In this document: positions 54,615-62,897 of the stretch, one piece after another
Layout: the number at the start of each line of letters is the position of its first letter
How positions within the stretch are numbered: position 1 is the first letter of the stretch
Source: Paenibacillus macerans
GTDB taxonomy: Bacteria > Bacillota > Bacilli > Paenibacillales > Paenibacillaceae
Assembly: GCF_900454495.1 (NCBI RefSeq)
Contig: NZ_UGSI01000002.1
Location: forward strand, 1,833,001 to 1,897,000
DNA length: 64,000 nucleotides
Reading direction: 5' to 3'
The notes under the pieces: model-generated
Databases searched by the model: none
What the model was told of the DNA's origin: nothing
Seen by the model: the letters and a program-made list of their open reading frames with translations, nothing else
Made by a program: the position numbers and the translations under genes

Positions 54615-56588
54615 ATGTTCCAAACCGACAAAACGCAGCGGTCCGAAAGAGTGCCGTTAAACCGGGTGCGGATCCGGGACGATTTTTGGAGCTACTATAT
54701 TGGGCTTGTGCGCGACGCGGTCGTTCCCTATCAATGGGAGGCCTTGAACGACCGGGTGGAGAGCGCCGAACCAAGCGGCGCCGTCCGCAATTTCCGGATC
54801 GCGGCCGGGCTTGAGCAAGGGGATTTCTACGGAATGGTGTTTCAGGACAGCGACCTGGCGAAATGGCTGGAAGCGGTGTCTTACTTATTGGAAGCGGATG
54901 CAAATCCGCAGCTGGAAGAAACCGCCGACGGGTTAATCGACATTATTGCCCAGGCCCAGCAGGATGACGGGTATTTGAATACGTATTTTACGGTGAAAGA
55001 ACCGGACGGACGTTGGACCAATCTGACGGAATGTCACGAGCTCTACTGCGCGGGGCATATGATCGAGGCGGGGGTGGCGTATTACCGGGCTACGGGCAAA
55101 AGAAAGCTGCTCGACGTCGTCTGCAAGTTTGCGGATTATATCGGCACCGTGTTCGGAAACGAGCCGGGGCAGCTGCCGGGCTACGACGGGCACCAGGAAA
55201 TCGAGCTGGCGCTAGTCAAGCTGTACGAAGTGACGGGCAATGAGCGGTATTTGCGCCTAAGCAAGTATTTTTTGGATCAGCGCGGACAAAAACCGAACTT
55301 TTTTGAAGCGGAGCTGCAAAAACGGGGCGGCAAAACGCATTGGCCGGGAAGCGGCAAGCATGTGGACTTGGCCTACCATCAGGCGCATCTGCCGGTACGG
55401 GAGCAGGAGACCGCGGCCGGGCATGCGGTGCGGCTCTTATACATGCTTACCGGGATGGCCGATGTGGCGGCGCTGACGGGGGACGAGTCCATGCTCGCGG
55501 CGTGCCGCAAGCTGTGGGACAACATCGCCGGCAAGCAGATGTATATCACCGGCGGGGTAGGCTCGATGCCGCAGGGCGAGGCGTTCTCCTTCGACTACGA
55601 TTTGCCGAACGATACGGTGTATGCCGAGACATGCGCTTCAATCGGGCTTGTTTTCTTTGCCCAGCGGATGCTGCGGCTCGCGCCCGAATCGAAATACGCG
55701 GACGTCATGGAGCGGGCGCTTTACAATACGGTCGTCGGCGGAATGGCGCGGGACGGCAAGCATTTCTTTTACGTCAATCCGCTTGAGGTGGATCCGAAAG
55801 CCTGCCATGGCTCCAACCATAAATACGACCATATCAAAACGGTACGCCAGGAATGGTTCGGCTGCGCCTGCTGCCCGCCCAACGTCGCCCGGCTGCTCGC
55901 CTCGCTCGGGGAATACATTTATACGGTGCAAGGGGATACGGTGTACGCCCACCTCTACATCGGCGGGGAAGCCGAGCTGCAGGTTGGCGGAAGCCGGGTG
56001 AAGCTGGTGCAGGCGACCGATTATCCGTGGGACGGTCTGGTGCGCTTTACGGTCCACCCGCAGGAGGGCGGGGAGTTCTCGCTGGCGTTGCGCTTGCCGG
56101 ACTGGTGTCCCGAAGCGAGCCTCACCGTCTGCGGCGAAACGGTGCCGCTGAACGGCAGCACGGTCAGGAACGGCTATGCGCGGGTACAGCGGCGCTGGCA
56201 GGAGGGCGACGTTGTGGAGCTGCGGCTTTCCATGCCGGTTACGCGCATGTACAGCCATCCGCTTGTCCGCGCAAACGCCGGAAAGGTCGCGCTGCAGCGG
56301 GGACCGCTCGTGTACTGCCTGGAGCAAGCGGACAACGGAGCGAACCTGCACGAGCTGGCGCTGCCGAAAACGGTGGAGCTTGCCGTCCGGAGGGAGGCGG
56401 AGCTGCTCGGCGGCGTGGTTACGATCGAAGCCGCGGCTGAGCGCCAGGACGAAGCGGCGTGGGCCGGCGGCTTGTACAGTCCGCAGCCGCCTTCGGCCAC
56501 GCGGCCGGCGGCGCTGAAATTTATCCCGTATTATGCCTGGGCCAATCGCGGGGAAGGCGAAATGACCGTGTGGGTCCGGGAGCAGTGA
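54615..56588 (+). CDS. GH127 beta-L-arabinofuranosidase
   Basis: A 657-residue cytoplasmic glycoside hydrolase of family 127, which releases beta-linked L-arabinofuranose from plant glycans. In the characterised enzyme HypBA1 the catalytic zinc site uses one Glu and four Cys; here Glu338 and Cys340 (YAETCASIG) and Cys417, Cys419 and Cys420 (GCACCPPN) match. There is no signal peptide, so the substrate must be imported as an oligosaccharide. The ATG at 54615 has GAGGAGG upstream; an earlier in-frame start at 54573 does not. No transporter gene is adjacent. Confidence 0.92.
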   Translation: MFQTDKTQRSERVPLNRVRIRDDFWSYYIGLVRDAVVPYQWEALNDRVESAEPSGAVRNFRIAAGLEQGDFYGMVFQDSDLAKWLEAVSYLLEADANPQLEETADGLIDIIAQAQQDDGYLNTYFTVKEPDGRWTNLTECHELYCAGHMIEAGVAYYRATGKRKLLDVVCKFADYIGTVFGNEPGQLPGYDGHQEIELALVKLYEVTGNERYLRLSKYFLDQRGQKPNFFEAELQKRGGKTHWPGSGKHVDLAYHQAHLPVREQETAAGHAVRLLYMLTGMADVAALTGDESMLAACRKLWDNIAGKQMYITGGVGSMPQGEAFSFDYDLPNDTVYAETCASIGLVFFAQRMLRLAPESKYADVMERALYNTVVGGMARDGKHFFYVNPLEVDPKACHGSNHKYDHIKTVRQEWFGCACCPPNVARLLASLGEYIYTVQGDTVYAHLYIGGEAELQVGGSRVKLVQATDYPWDGLVRFTVHPQEGGEFSLALRLPDWCPEASLTVCGETVPLNGSTVRNGYARVQRRWQEGDVVELRLSMPVTRMYSHPLVRANAGKVALQRGPLVYCLEQADNGANLHELALPKTVELAVRREAELLGGVVTIEAAAERQDEAAWAGGLYSPQPPSATRPAALKFIPYYAWANRGEGEMTVWVREQ

Positions 56589-56790
56589 CGATCCCCGTAC
56601 CGATAGGCGCTTAGCCGCGGATGTCTACGGATTGCTGGACGCATTGCCGGATGCATTGCGCGTTTCATGTTGTGCGTTCGTTGCTCCATGTTCAAGAGGC
56701 GGATTCGCAAATATACGAGCAGGACGCGACCCAATAATTTTTTTCTCTTTTTTGCCGGATCATCGGCAGATACGGGGGAAGTCGTCTGTG

Positions 56791-56818
56791 ACGAGAGCCT
56801 AAACGTCCGCATATGATA
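56791..56818 (+). promoter_or_regulatory. SigK-like promoter of the giant repeat protein gene
   Basis: AC (56791-56792), a 17-base gap and CATATGATA (56810-56818) fit the late mother-cell sigma factor consensus AC-N16/17-CATANNNTA. It places transcription start near 56825, about 37 bases before the TTG start. The consensus is short, so a chance match is possible. Confidence 0.55.
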
Positions 56819-56861
56819 CCAGAAGAGACGATCATCTTTTTGGTAAAGGAGCGAGCGGTCC

Positions 56862-59800
56862 TTGAGAAAAGGCAAAGGCACAAAATCCGGCAGGGCGAGA
56901 AAATCCTCACTCTACTATGTGGATAATCCGGATATGAACGAGTTAATGTTGTTGGAAGAAAGGAGAGCGGCACGGCCGGAGGAGGCAAAGGAAATAAAAA
57001 TTCATCAGAGCGCCTCTTCGCTATTGTCCGCCCCCGGAGAGGAAGAACTGGAACTCCCTTCATCCGAAAAGGAGGCGGTAGAAGACCTTCTGCCCGGGAA
57101 GGAGGCGATTGCGGCCCCTCTGCCCAAGAAAGAGGCGGCGGCAGCTCCCCAGCCCGGGAAGGAAGCGATGACATTTCCTCCGCCTTGGCAGGAAGCGCCG
57201 GAATACCCTACCGGCGAGCGTGTGCCGCAGGTACAAGACAAACCGGTAGATAAAAACGTCCTGAAACAGGAAATGGGAATTATTTATACGGATGATATTA
57301 TGGATGCGGCGGTAACCGGGGAAAAAATCGCGCCCCATACGATCGACGCTTCGCGGATTATGCGCGGCAGTATCGGTACCGCCTGGATCGCCGATTATGC
57401 AGTGGACACCATCAAATTGGCCGACGGAGCCGTCACTTCGAGCAAGCTTGCCCCTTTGTCCGTAACCGGCAGCCATCTGGTGGACAGCGCGATCGAGGGC
57501 AGAGCGATCAAGGATCGCTCCGTCGGCGGGGAAAAGCTGGCGGACGGCAGCATCACCTCGGATAAATTGGCCGACCGGGTCATCGCCGGGGAGAAGCTGG
57601 CGGACGGTTCCATCGAAAGCCGGCATTTAAGCGAATGGATCGTCACGACCAATTTGATTCAGAATCAAGCGGTGACAAGCGAAAAAATCCGCAGCGGGGC
57701 GATCGAATCGGTCAACCTGGCGAACGGAGCCGTGGATACCTCCAAACTGGGCGATGAATCGGTTACGACGTCCAAGCTGCGCGACGGCGCTGTGACGAGC
57801 GCCAAGCTGCGGGAAGGCGCGGTGGAAAGCCGGCATCTGGCGAAAAACACCATAACCGCCAGCCACCTCGCTCCCGGACTGATCGGCGGCGAGATGCTGG
57901 CTCCCGCCAGCGTCGGCACCAAGCAGCTGCGGGAGGGAAGCGTCGGTACCGGCCATATCTGCGACCAGGCGGTCGAATCCCGCCATATTCGCTCGGGAAG
58001 CGTCGGCACCGCCCATTTGCAGCCCGGTAGCGTCGGAGCGGAGCAGTTGGCGGACGGTTCGGTTAAAGGCCGGCATTTGGCCGACAAATCGATCCTGTCT
58101 ACGAAATTGTCCGATCAATCCATCGGCACCGCGCAAATCGTCGAACAGGCCGTCACTTCGTCCAAAATCGCCGATCAGAGCATTTTGCCGGGGAAAATCG
58201 CCGACGAGGCCGTGCAGACCCGCCATCTGGCCAAATCCGCGGTCCATTCGCCGCAGCTGGCGCCATCTTCCGTCACCGGAATGCATTTGGCGCCTGCCTC
58301 GGTCCAAGGAGAGCATGTATTGCCGGAATCGATTCAGGAATGGCATCTGGCGGATGGGGCCGTCACGGGAGAAAAGCTGGCTTTCGGCGAGATTGCCGGA
58401 CATCACCTGGCGGAGGGCGTGATTACGGCGGCCCACCTTCAGCCCGGCAGCATCACCGCCGACAAGCTCACGGAGGACAGCGTGACCAGCCGCAGCCTGG
58501 CTCCGGGCGCGGTGACGGGATACGCGATCGGCCCTCGCCAGGTGTCGTCGGAGCATTTGGCCCCGGGTGCGATTCAAAACATTCATCTGGCCAAACAGAG
58601 CATTGACGGCAGCCTGCTGCAGAACGGGGCTATCCGGGAGGAGCATTTGGGGGCCGGATCGATCTTTTCTCCGCATTTGCAGGATCATGCGGTCACGTCC
58701 CTGAAGCTGTCGCCGGAAAGCGTTACGACCGACAAACTGGGCGATCTGGCGGTAACCACCGCCAAAATGGCCGACGGCAACGTGACGGCCGCAAAAATCG
58801 CCCCGCAGGCTATCCAGCCCCGGCATCTGGCTCCGGGCGCCGTGCAGTCGGAGTGTCTGGCCCCGGGTGCAGTTTTACCCTTGCATCTGGCGGATAACGC
58901 TGTCTCCTCGGCGCATCTGCAAACGCATGCCGTTGACGAGAATCATCTTGCTTCCGGAGCCGTTTCGCCGCGGGTGCTGCAGGATGGCGCCGTTTCGGCC
59001 GGAAAATTGGCCGCCGAAGCGGTCCAGGCGCGGCATCTGGCGGAGGAAAGCGTCGAGGGCCGGCATATCGGCGAGGCGGTGGTCGCATCGCGCCATCTCG
59101 CGCCCGAAACGATCGACTTCTGGCATCTGTCGCCCGAACTGCAGCAAAGCGGACTGTTGCCGGAAGACGGTGTCGACGGGGAGGATATCCAGCCGCTGTC
59201 GATCGAGCGGTCGCATCTGCAGTCCGGGGCCGTGGATGCCGATGTGCTGGCCGGGGAAGCGGTTGGTTCCGAGCATCTGCAAAAGGGGGCGGTGCAAAGC
59301 GGCCACATCGCCAGTGAGGCCGTTCAGAGCGACCACCTGGCGCAAGAGGCGGTGCAAGCGGAGCATCTGGCGGAGGAGAGCGTAGAAGGCCGGCACATCG
59401 GTGAAGGGGCGATCGTATCCCGCCATATTGCGGCCGAAGCAATCGACTTCTGGCATTTGTCGGCCGAATTGCAGCAAAGCGGGCTGCTGCCGGAAGACGG
59501 AATCGATGGGAAGGATGTAAAACTCTCATCGATAGGCCGGGCGCATCTGCAGTCCGGAGCCGTGGATGCCGATGTGCTGGCCGGGGAGTCGGTTGGCGGC
59601 GAGCATTTACAGCGGGGCGTCGTGCAAAGCGGGCATATCGCCGCCGAGGCCGTGCGAAGCGCGCATCTGGCCCCTGAGGCCATACGTTCGCTGCATTTGG
59701 CGGAAGCCAGCGTAGAGGGGCGGCATATCGAAGAAGCGGCGATCGCATCGCGCCACCTCGCGCCCGAAGCGATCGAGAGTGAGCACCTGTCGGCCGAACT

Positions 59801-62117
59801 GCTGCGAAGCGGGCTGCTGCCGGCAGACGGGATCGATGGAAAGGATATTCATCCGTTATCGATATCCCGAGTGCATCTGCAGTCCGGAGCCGTGGACGGC
59901 GACGTACTGGCGGAAGAGTCCGTCGGCGGCGAGCATCTGCGGCGGGGCGCGGTGCAAAGCGGACATCTCGCCGCCGAGGCCGTACAAAGCGATCATTTGG
60001 CCTCCGGGGCCGTACGTGCGCAGCATCTGGCGGAGGCCAGCGTAGAGGGGCGGCATATCGGCAAAGCGGCGGTCGCATCGGGGCATCTCGCACCCGAAGT
60101 GGTCGAAGGCTTTCACCTGTCGGCCGAACTGCTGCGAAGCGGGCTGCTGCCGGCAGACGGGATCGGTGGGGAGGATATTCATCCCTTGTCGATAAGCCGG
60201 GCACATCTGCAGTCCAGAGCCGTGGATGCCGACGTGCTGGCCGCGGAGTCGGTCGGTGCCGAGCATCTTCAGCGGAGCGCGGTGCAAAGCAGGAATCTCG
60301 CCGCGGAGTCGGTGCAGAGCGCCCATTTGGCTCCCGAGATCGTAAGATCGCTGCATCTGGCGAAGGAGAGCATAGAGGGACGGCACATCGAGGATGCAGC
60401 GATCGCATCCCGCCACATTGCGCCCGAAGCGATCGAGAGTGCGCACCTGTCGGCCGAATTGCAGCGAAGCGGGCTGCTGCCGGCAGAAGGGATCGACGGG
60501 GAGGATATTCATCCCATGTCGATAGGCCGGGCACAGCTTAAGTCCGGAGCCGTGGACGGCGAGGTGCTGGCCGCGGAGTCGGTCGGCAGCGGGCATTTGC
60601 AGCGGAAGGCGGTGCAAAGCGGACATCTCGCCGCAGAGTCGGTGCAGGGCGCTCATCTGGCTCCTGAAGCCGTAGGGCCGCAGCATTTGGCCGAGGCTAG
60701 CATAGAGGGGCGGCATATTGGGGAAGCGGCGATCGCATCGCGCCACATTGCGCGCGAAGCGATCGGGAGTACGCACCTGTCGGCCGAACTGCAGCGAAGC
60801 GGGCTGCTGCCGGCAGAAGGGATCGACGGGGAGGACATTCATCCGACGTCGATAGGCCGGGTACAGCTTAAGCCCGGAGCCGTGGACGGCGAGGTGCTGG
60901 CCGAGGGAGCGGTTGGCGGCGAGCATCTGCGGCGGGGCGCGGTGCAAAGCGAACACCTCGCCGCGGAGTCGGTGCAGGGCGCTCATCTGGCCGCTGAAGC
61001 CGTAGGGCCGCAGCATCTGGCACAGGGGAGCGTAGAGGGATGGCATATTGGCGAAGCGGCGATCGCATCGCGTCACATAGCCGCAGAGTCGGTGCAGGGC
61101 GCTCATTTGGCCCCTGAGTCTGTACGGGCGTTGCATCTGGCGAAGGAGAGCGTGGAAGGCCGGCATATCGAGGAAGCGGCGATCGCATCCCGCCACATCG
61201 GCCCCGAGTCGATCGATGTCTGGCATCTGTCGGCCGAACTGCTGCGAAACGGGCTGCTGCCGGAAGAAGGGATCGACGGGGAGGATATTCATCCGCTGTC
61301 GATAGGCCGGGTTCATCTGCAGGCTGAAGCCGTAGACGGCGAGGTGCTGGCCGCGGAGTCGGTCGGCGGCGAGCATCTGCAGCGGGGAGCAGTGCAAAGC
61401 GGGCATCTCGCCGCAGAGTCGGTGCAGAGCGCTCATTTGGCTCCTGAGTCCGTGCGGGCACTGCATCTGGCGAAGGAGAGTGTGGAAGGCCGACATATCG
61501 AGGAGGCGGCGATCGCATCCCGCCACATCGGTCCCGAGTCGATCGATGTCTGGCATCTGTCGGCCGAACTGCAGCGAAACGGGCTGCTGCCGGAAAAAGG
61601 GATCGGCGGCGAGGACATTCAGCCATTGTCGATAGATCGGGTACACCTTCAGGCCGGTGTTGTGGATGCCGACATTCTGGCCGAGGAGTCGGTCGGCGGC
61701 GAGCATCTGCAGCAGGGAGCGGTGCAAAGCGGGCATATTGCAAACGCGGCGGTCGGCAGCGCACAGCTTGCCGATGAAGCGATTGCCTCGCGCCACCTGA
61801 AAACCGGCGCGGTCGGCGCGGAGCACCTTGCCTTTACTCCGGTCCAGACGCTGCTGGATCAGCCGGCCAAACAGCTGTTTGGAATGTCGGCGTTTTTGTT
61901 GCAGCGCGATGAGGCCGAAACGCAAGTGAAGATTGAATTTGAAGAGCCGTTTGCTAATCCTAACTTTGTTATCGTTGCAATGACGAACCATTCGGCTTTT
62001 TACGCCACGCTAAGCGAACAAACTCAAGAATCGGCCGTCATTACGATTTCCAGGCTGAAGGAAAGCCATGTCCACTACGGCTTCGTCATGTGGATTGCCA
62101 TCGGAAACGCGCATTAG
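56862..62117 (+). CDS. Giant decapeptide-repeat surface protein with lectin-like C-terminus
   Basis: A 1751-residue protein starting at TTG 56862 with AAAGGAG upstream. The N-terminus is basic (RKGKGTKSGRARKSS), followed by five Pro/Ala/Glu decapeptides (residues 71-120). Residues 150-1659 are 151 consecutive decapeptides in perfect register, pattern x-[VI]-x-x-x-[HK]-[LI]-[AS]-x-x, for example AVTSSKLAPL and SVEGRHIGEA, with hydrophobic residues every five positions. The last 92 residues form a globular domain ending VMWIAIGNAH that resembles H-type lectin or tail-fibre heads, and what I recall as WIAG-tail proteins. No signal peptide, membrane anchor or sortase motif. I infer a beta-solenoid rod, possibly on the spore surface. 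No enzyme motif is seen. Confidence 0.85.
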   Translation: MRKGKGTKSGRARKSSLYYVDNPDMNELMLLEERRAARPEEAKEIKIHQSASSLLSAPGEEELELPSSEKEAVEDLLPGKEAIAAPLPKKEAAAAPQPGKEAMTFPPPWQEAPEYPTGERVPQVQDKPVDKNVLKQEMGIIYTDDIMDAAVTGEKIAPHTIDASRIMRGSIGTAWIADYAVDTIKLADGAVTSSKLAPLSVTGSHLVDSAIEGRAIKDRSVGGEKLADGSITSDKLADRVIAGEKLADGSIESRHLSEWIVTTNLIQNQAVTSEKIRSGAIESVNLANGAVDTSKLGDESVTTSKLRDGAVTSAKLREGAVESRHLAKNTITASHLAPGLIGGEMLAPASVGTKQLREGSVGTGHICDQAVESRHIRSGSVGTAHLQPGSVGAEQLADGSVKGRHLADKSILSTKLSDQSIGTAQIVEQAVTSSKIADQSILPGKIADEAVQTRHLAKSAVHSPQLAPSSVTGMHLAPASVQGEHVLPESIQEWHLADGAVTGEKLAFGEIAGHHLAEGVITAAHLQPGSITADKLTEDSVTSRSLAPGAVTGYAIGPRQVSSEHLAPGAIQNIHLAKQSIDGSLLQNGAIREEHLGAGSIFSPHLQDHAVTSLKLSPESVTTDKLGDLAVTTAKMADGNVTAAKIAPQAIQPRHLAPGAVQSECLAPGAVLPLHLADNAVSSAHLQTHAVDENHLASGAVSPRVLQDGAVSAGKLAAEAVQARHLAEESVEGRHIGEAVVASRHLAPETIDFWHLSPELQQSGLLPEDGVDGEDIQPLSIERSHLQSGAVDADVLAGEAVGSEHLQKGAVQSGHIASEAVQSDHLAQEAVQAEHLAEESVEGRHIGEGAIVSRHIAAEAIDFWHLSAELQQSGLLPEDGIDGKDVKLSSIGRAHLQSGAVDADVLAGESVGGEHLQRGVVQSGHIAAEAVRSAHLAPEAIRSLHLAEASVEGRHIEEAAIASRHLAPEAIESEHLSAELLRSGLLPADGIDGKDIHPLSISRVHLQSGAVDGDVLAEESVGGEHLRRGAVQSGHLAAEAVQSDHLASGAVRAQHLAEASVEGRHIGKAAVASGHLAPEVVEGFHLSAELLRSGLLPADGIGGEDIHPLSISRAHLQSRAVDADVLAAESVGAEHLQRSAVQSRNLAAESVQSAHLAPEIVRSLHLAKESIEGRHIEDAAIASRHIAPEAIESAHLSAELQRSGLLPAEGIDGEDIHPMSIGRAQLKSGAVDGEVLAAESVGSGHLQRKAVQSGHLAAESVQGAHLAPEAVGPQHLAEASIEGRHIGEAAIASRHIAREAIGSTHLSAELQRSGLLPAEGIDGEDIHPTSIGRVQLKPGAVDGEVLAEGAVGGEHLRRGAVQSEHLAAESVQGAHLAAEAVGPQHLAQGSVEGWHIGEAAIASRHIAAESVQGAHLAPESVRALHLAKESVEGRHIEEAAIASRHIGPESIDVWHLSAELLRNGLLPEEGIDGEDIHPLSIGRVHLQAEAVDGEVLAAESVGGEHLQRGAVQSGHLAAESVQSAHLAPESVRALHLAKESVEGRHIEEAAIASRHIGPESIDVWHLSAELQRNGLLPEKGIGGEDIQPLSIDRVHLQAGVVDADILAEESVGGEHLQQGAVQSGHIANAAVGSAQLADEAIASRHLKTGAVGAEHLAFTPVQTLLDQPAKQLFGMSAFLLQRDEAETQVKIEFEEPFANPNFVIVAMTNHSAFYATLSEQTQESAVITISRLKESHVHYGFVMWIAIGNAH
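57309..61838 (+). repeat. 30-bp coding repeat, 151 units in register
   Basis: The distance from the first to the last unit start (57309 to 61809) is exactly 150 times 30 bases. Sequence identity between the first 58 units is modest, while the phase is strictly kept. Confidence 0.9.
59049..61808 (+). repeat. 330-bp higher-order tandem array inside the repeat gene
   Basis: Eleven-decapeptide super-units begin at 59049, 59379, 59709, 60039, 60369, 60699, 61149 and 61479. A 120-bp partial unit lies at 61029-61148. The marker GGGCTGCTGC recurs at 59481, 59811, 60141, 60471 and 60801 and again at 61251 and 61581. Confidence 0.92.
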
Positions 62118-62145
62118 AGTGTAGGGCCGATAAGATCGTAGCAAG

Positions 62146-62172
62146 GCCGCCGAGTTTATTCGGCGGCTTGTT
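62146..62172 (+). terminator. Terminator after the giant repeat gene
   Basis: GCCGCCGA and TCGGCGGC form an 8-bp stem with a 6-base loop, followed by TTGTTG. Confidence 0.7.
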
Positions 62173-62267
62173 GCCGTGCTTGCCGGGCGGGGAATTATTC
62201 CCGTCTGTGCCATATTCGTAGTGGGACTGACGGCATGGGCTGCGTATAGCAGCGATGGGCCGTATCC

Positions 62268-62398
62268 ATTGGAAGTATCCAATAAACTTCGCTCAAACCG
62301 CCCATTTTGCACCTTGCCGAGTCTCATCTATTTGGATAGTATCCAATCAAGCGTCCAAATTTACGATTGAATTTCCATTTTAATTGGATATATCCAAT
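62268..62398 (-). repeat. ATTGGATATATCCAAT repeat, copy 3 (inverted)
   Basis: On the minus strand, 62398 to 62330 aligns with copies 1 and 2: the palindrome ATTGGATATATCCAAT (62383-62398), TGGAAAT, then CTTGATTGGATACTATCC. A further palindrome, ATTGGAAGTATCCAAT, lies at 62268-62283. The 62400-62600 stretch shows nothing else recognisable. Confidence 0.7.
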
Positions 62399-62606
62399 GA
62401 GGTTTCGCCGGGGCTGTTTGTGGCTTCGCTGATCCGCCCTGAATCCGCCCTGAAGCTGACCTGAAGCTGTCACTGAAGTTCCTTAACACTGCCCCGAACT
62501 GCGTCGGATTACCTAAGGCCTGGCCGTGATTCCGGCTCGAAAAACGGCTGCATATTCCGCCGGTCAATCGGGCTTTCTCACGGCTCAGATCGACCGTTTT
62601 TTAGTA

Positions 62607-62636
62607 TTTACACAATCTGCTCTGGCGTGTTAGTAT
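62607..62636 (+). promoter_or_regulatory. Promoter of the riboswitch-cheA transcript
   Basis: TTTACA (62607-62612), an 18-base spacer and TAGTAT (62631-62636) place the start near 62643, at the 5' edge of the aptamer. Confidence 0.6.
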
Positions 62637-62640
62637 GAAA

Positions 62641-62752
62641 CCAACTAAAAAATAGCAAAGACTAGAAGGGCAAACTTGCCGAAAGACAAGGACGCAAAGC
62701 CACGGGCCTAAAGTACCAGCAACAGCTACGGCAGCCGGGTTTCTATAGTTGG
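62641..62752 (+). ncRNA. Cyclic di-GMP-I (GEMM-I) riboswitch aptamer
   Basis: The conserved core GGGCAAAC, GAAA tetraloop, GGACGCAAAGCC, GGGCCTAA and CAGCCGGGTT occurs in order between 62668 and 62742. The outer stem pairs CCAACT (62641-62646) with AGTTGG (62747-62752), extended by ATAG (62652) with CTAT (62743). The class binds c-di-GMP and here precedes cheA. Confidence 0.92.
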
Positions 62753-62763
62753 ATAGGCGTCCT

Positions 62764-62834
62764 CTCTTTCTTCGGGTTCTCTTTCTTCGGGTTCTCTTTC
62801 TTCGCTAGAAGGTTCATGAAGAAGGAGTTTTTTT
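62764..62834 (+). terminator. Riboswitch expression platform with three alternative left arms
   Basis: CTCTTTCTTC occurs three times 15 bases apart (62764-62773, 62779-62788, 62794-62803). Each can pair over ten positions with GAAGAAGGAG (62818-62827), which is followed by seven T. The right arm also contains the ribosome binding site AAGGAG for the ATG at 62835. Confidence 0.8.
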
Positions 62835-62894
62835 ATGTCTGAAATTTGTCGAATAAACATCAATAATGTCGAATTATGTAAAACGGGGAGATAG
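62835..62894 (+). CDS. 19-residue leader peptide frame before cheA
   Basis: ATG 62835 has AAGGAG seven T upstream and opens a frame of 19 codons (MSEICRININ onward) ending TAG at 62892-62894, three bases before the cheA ATG. Its ribosome binding site is inside the riboswitch terminator stem. It may serve translational coupling to cheA rather than make a functional peptide. Confidence 0.4.
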   Translation: MSEICRININNVELCKTGR

Positions 62895-62897
62895 TTT

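Noticed and set aside
57309..61838. Regular 30-bp repeats considered as a CRISPR array
   Set aside because: There are no unique spacers between identical repeats, the units are coding and in one continuous frame, and no cas genes are near.
59856..61991. Open frame of 711 codons on the minus strand (and 574 codons at 58810-60534)
   Set aside because: It is an antisense shadow of the 30-bp coding repeat: a unit length divisible by three keeps every frame without stops open. No ribosome binding site and an unnatural composition.
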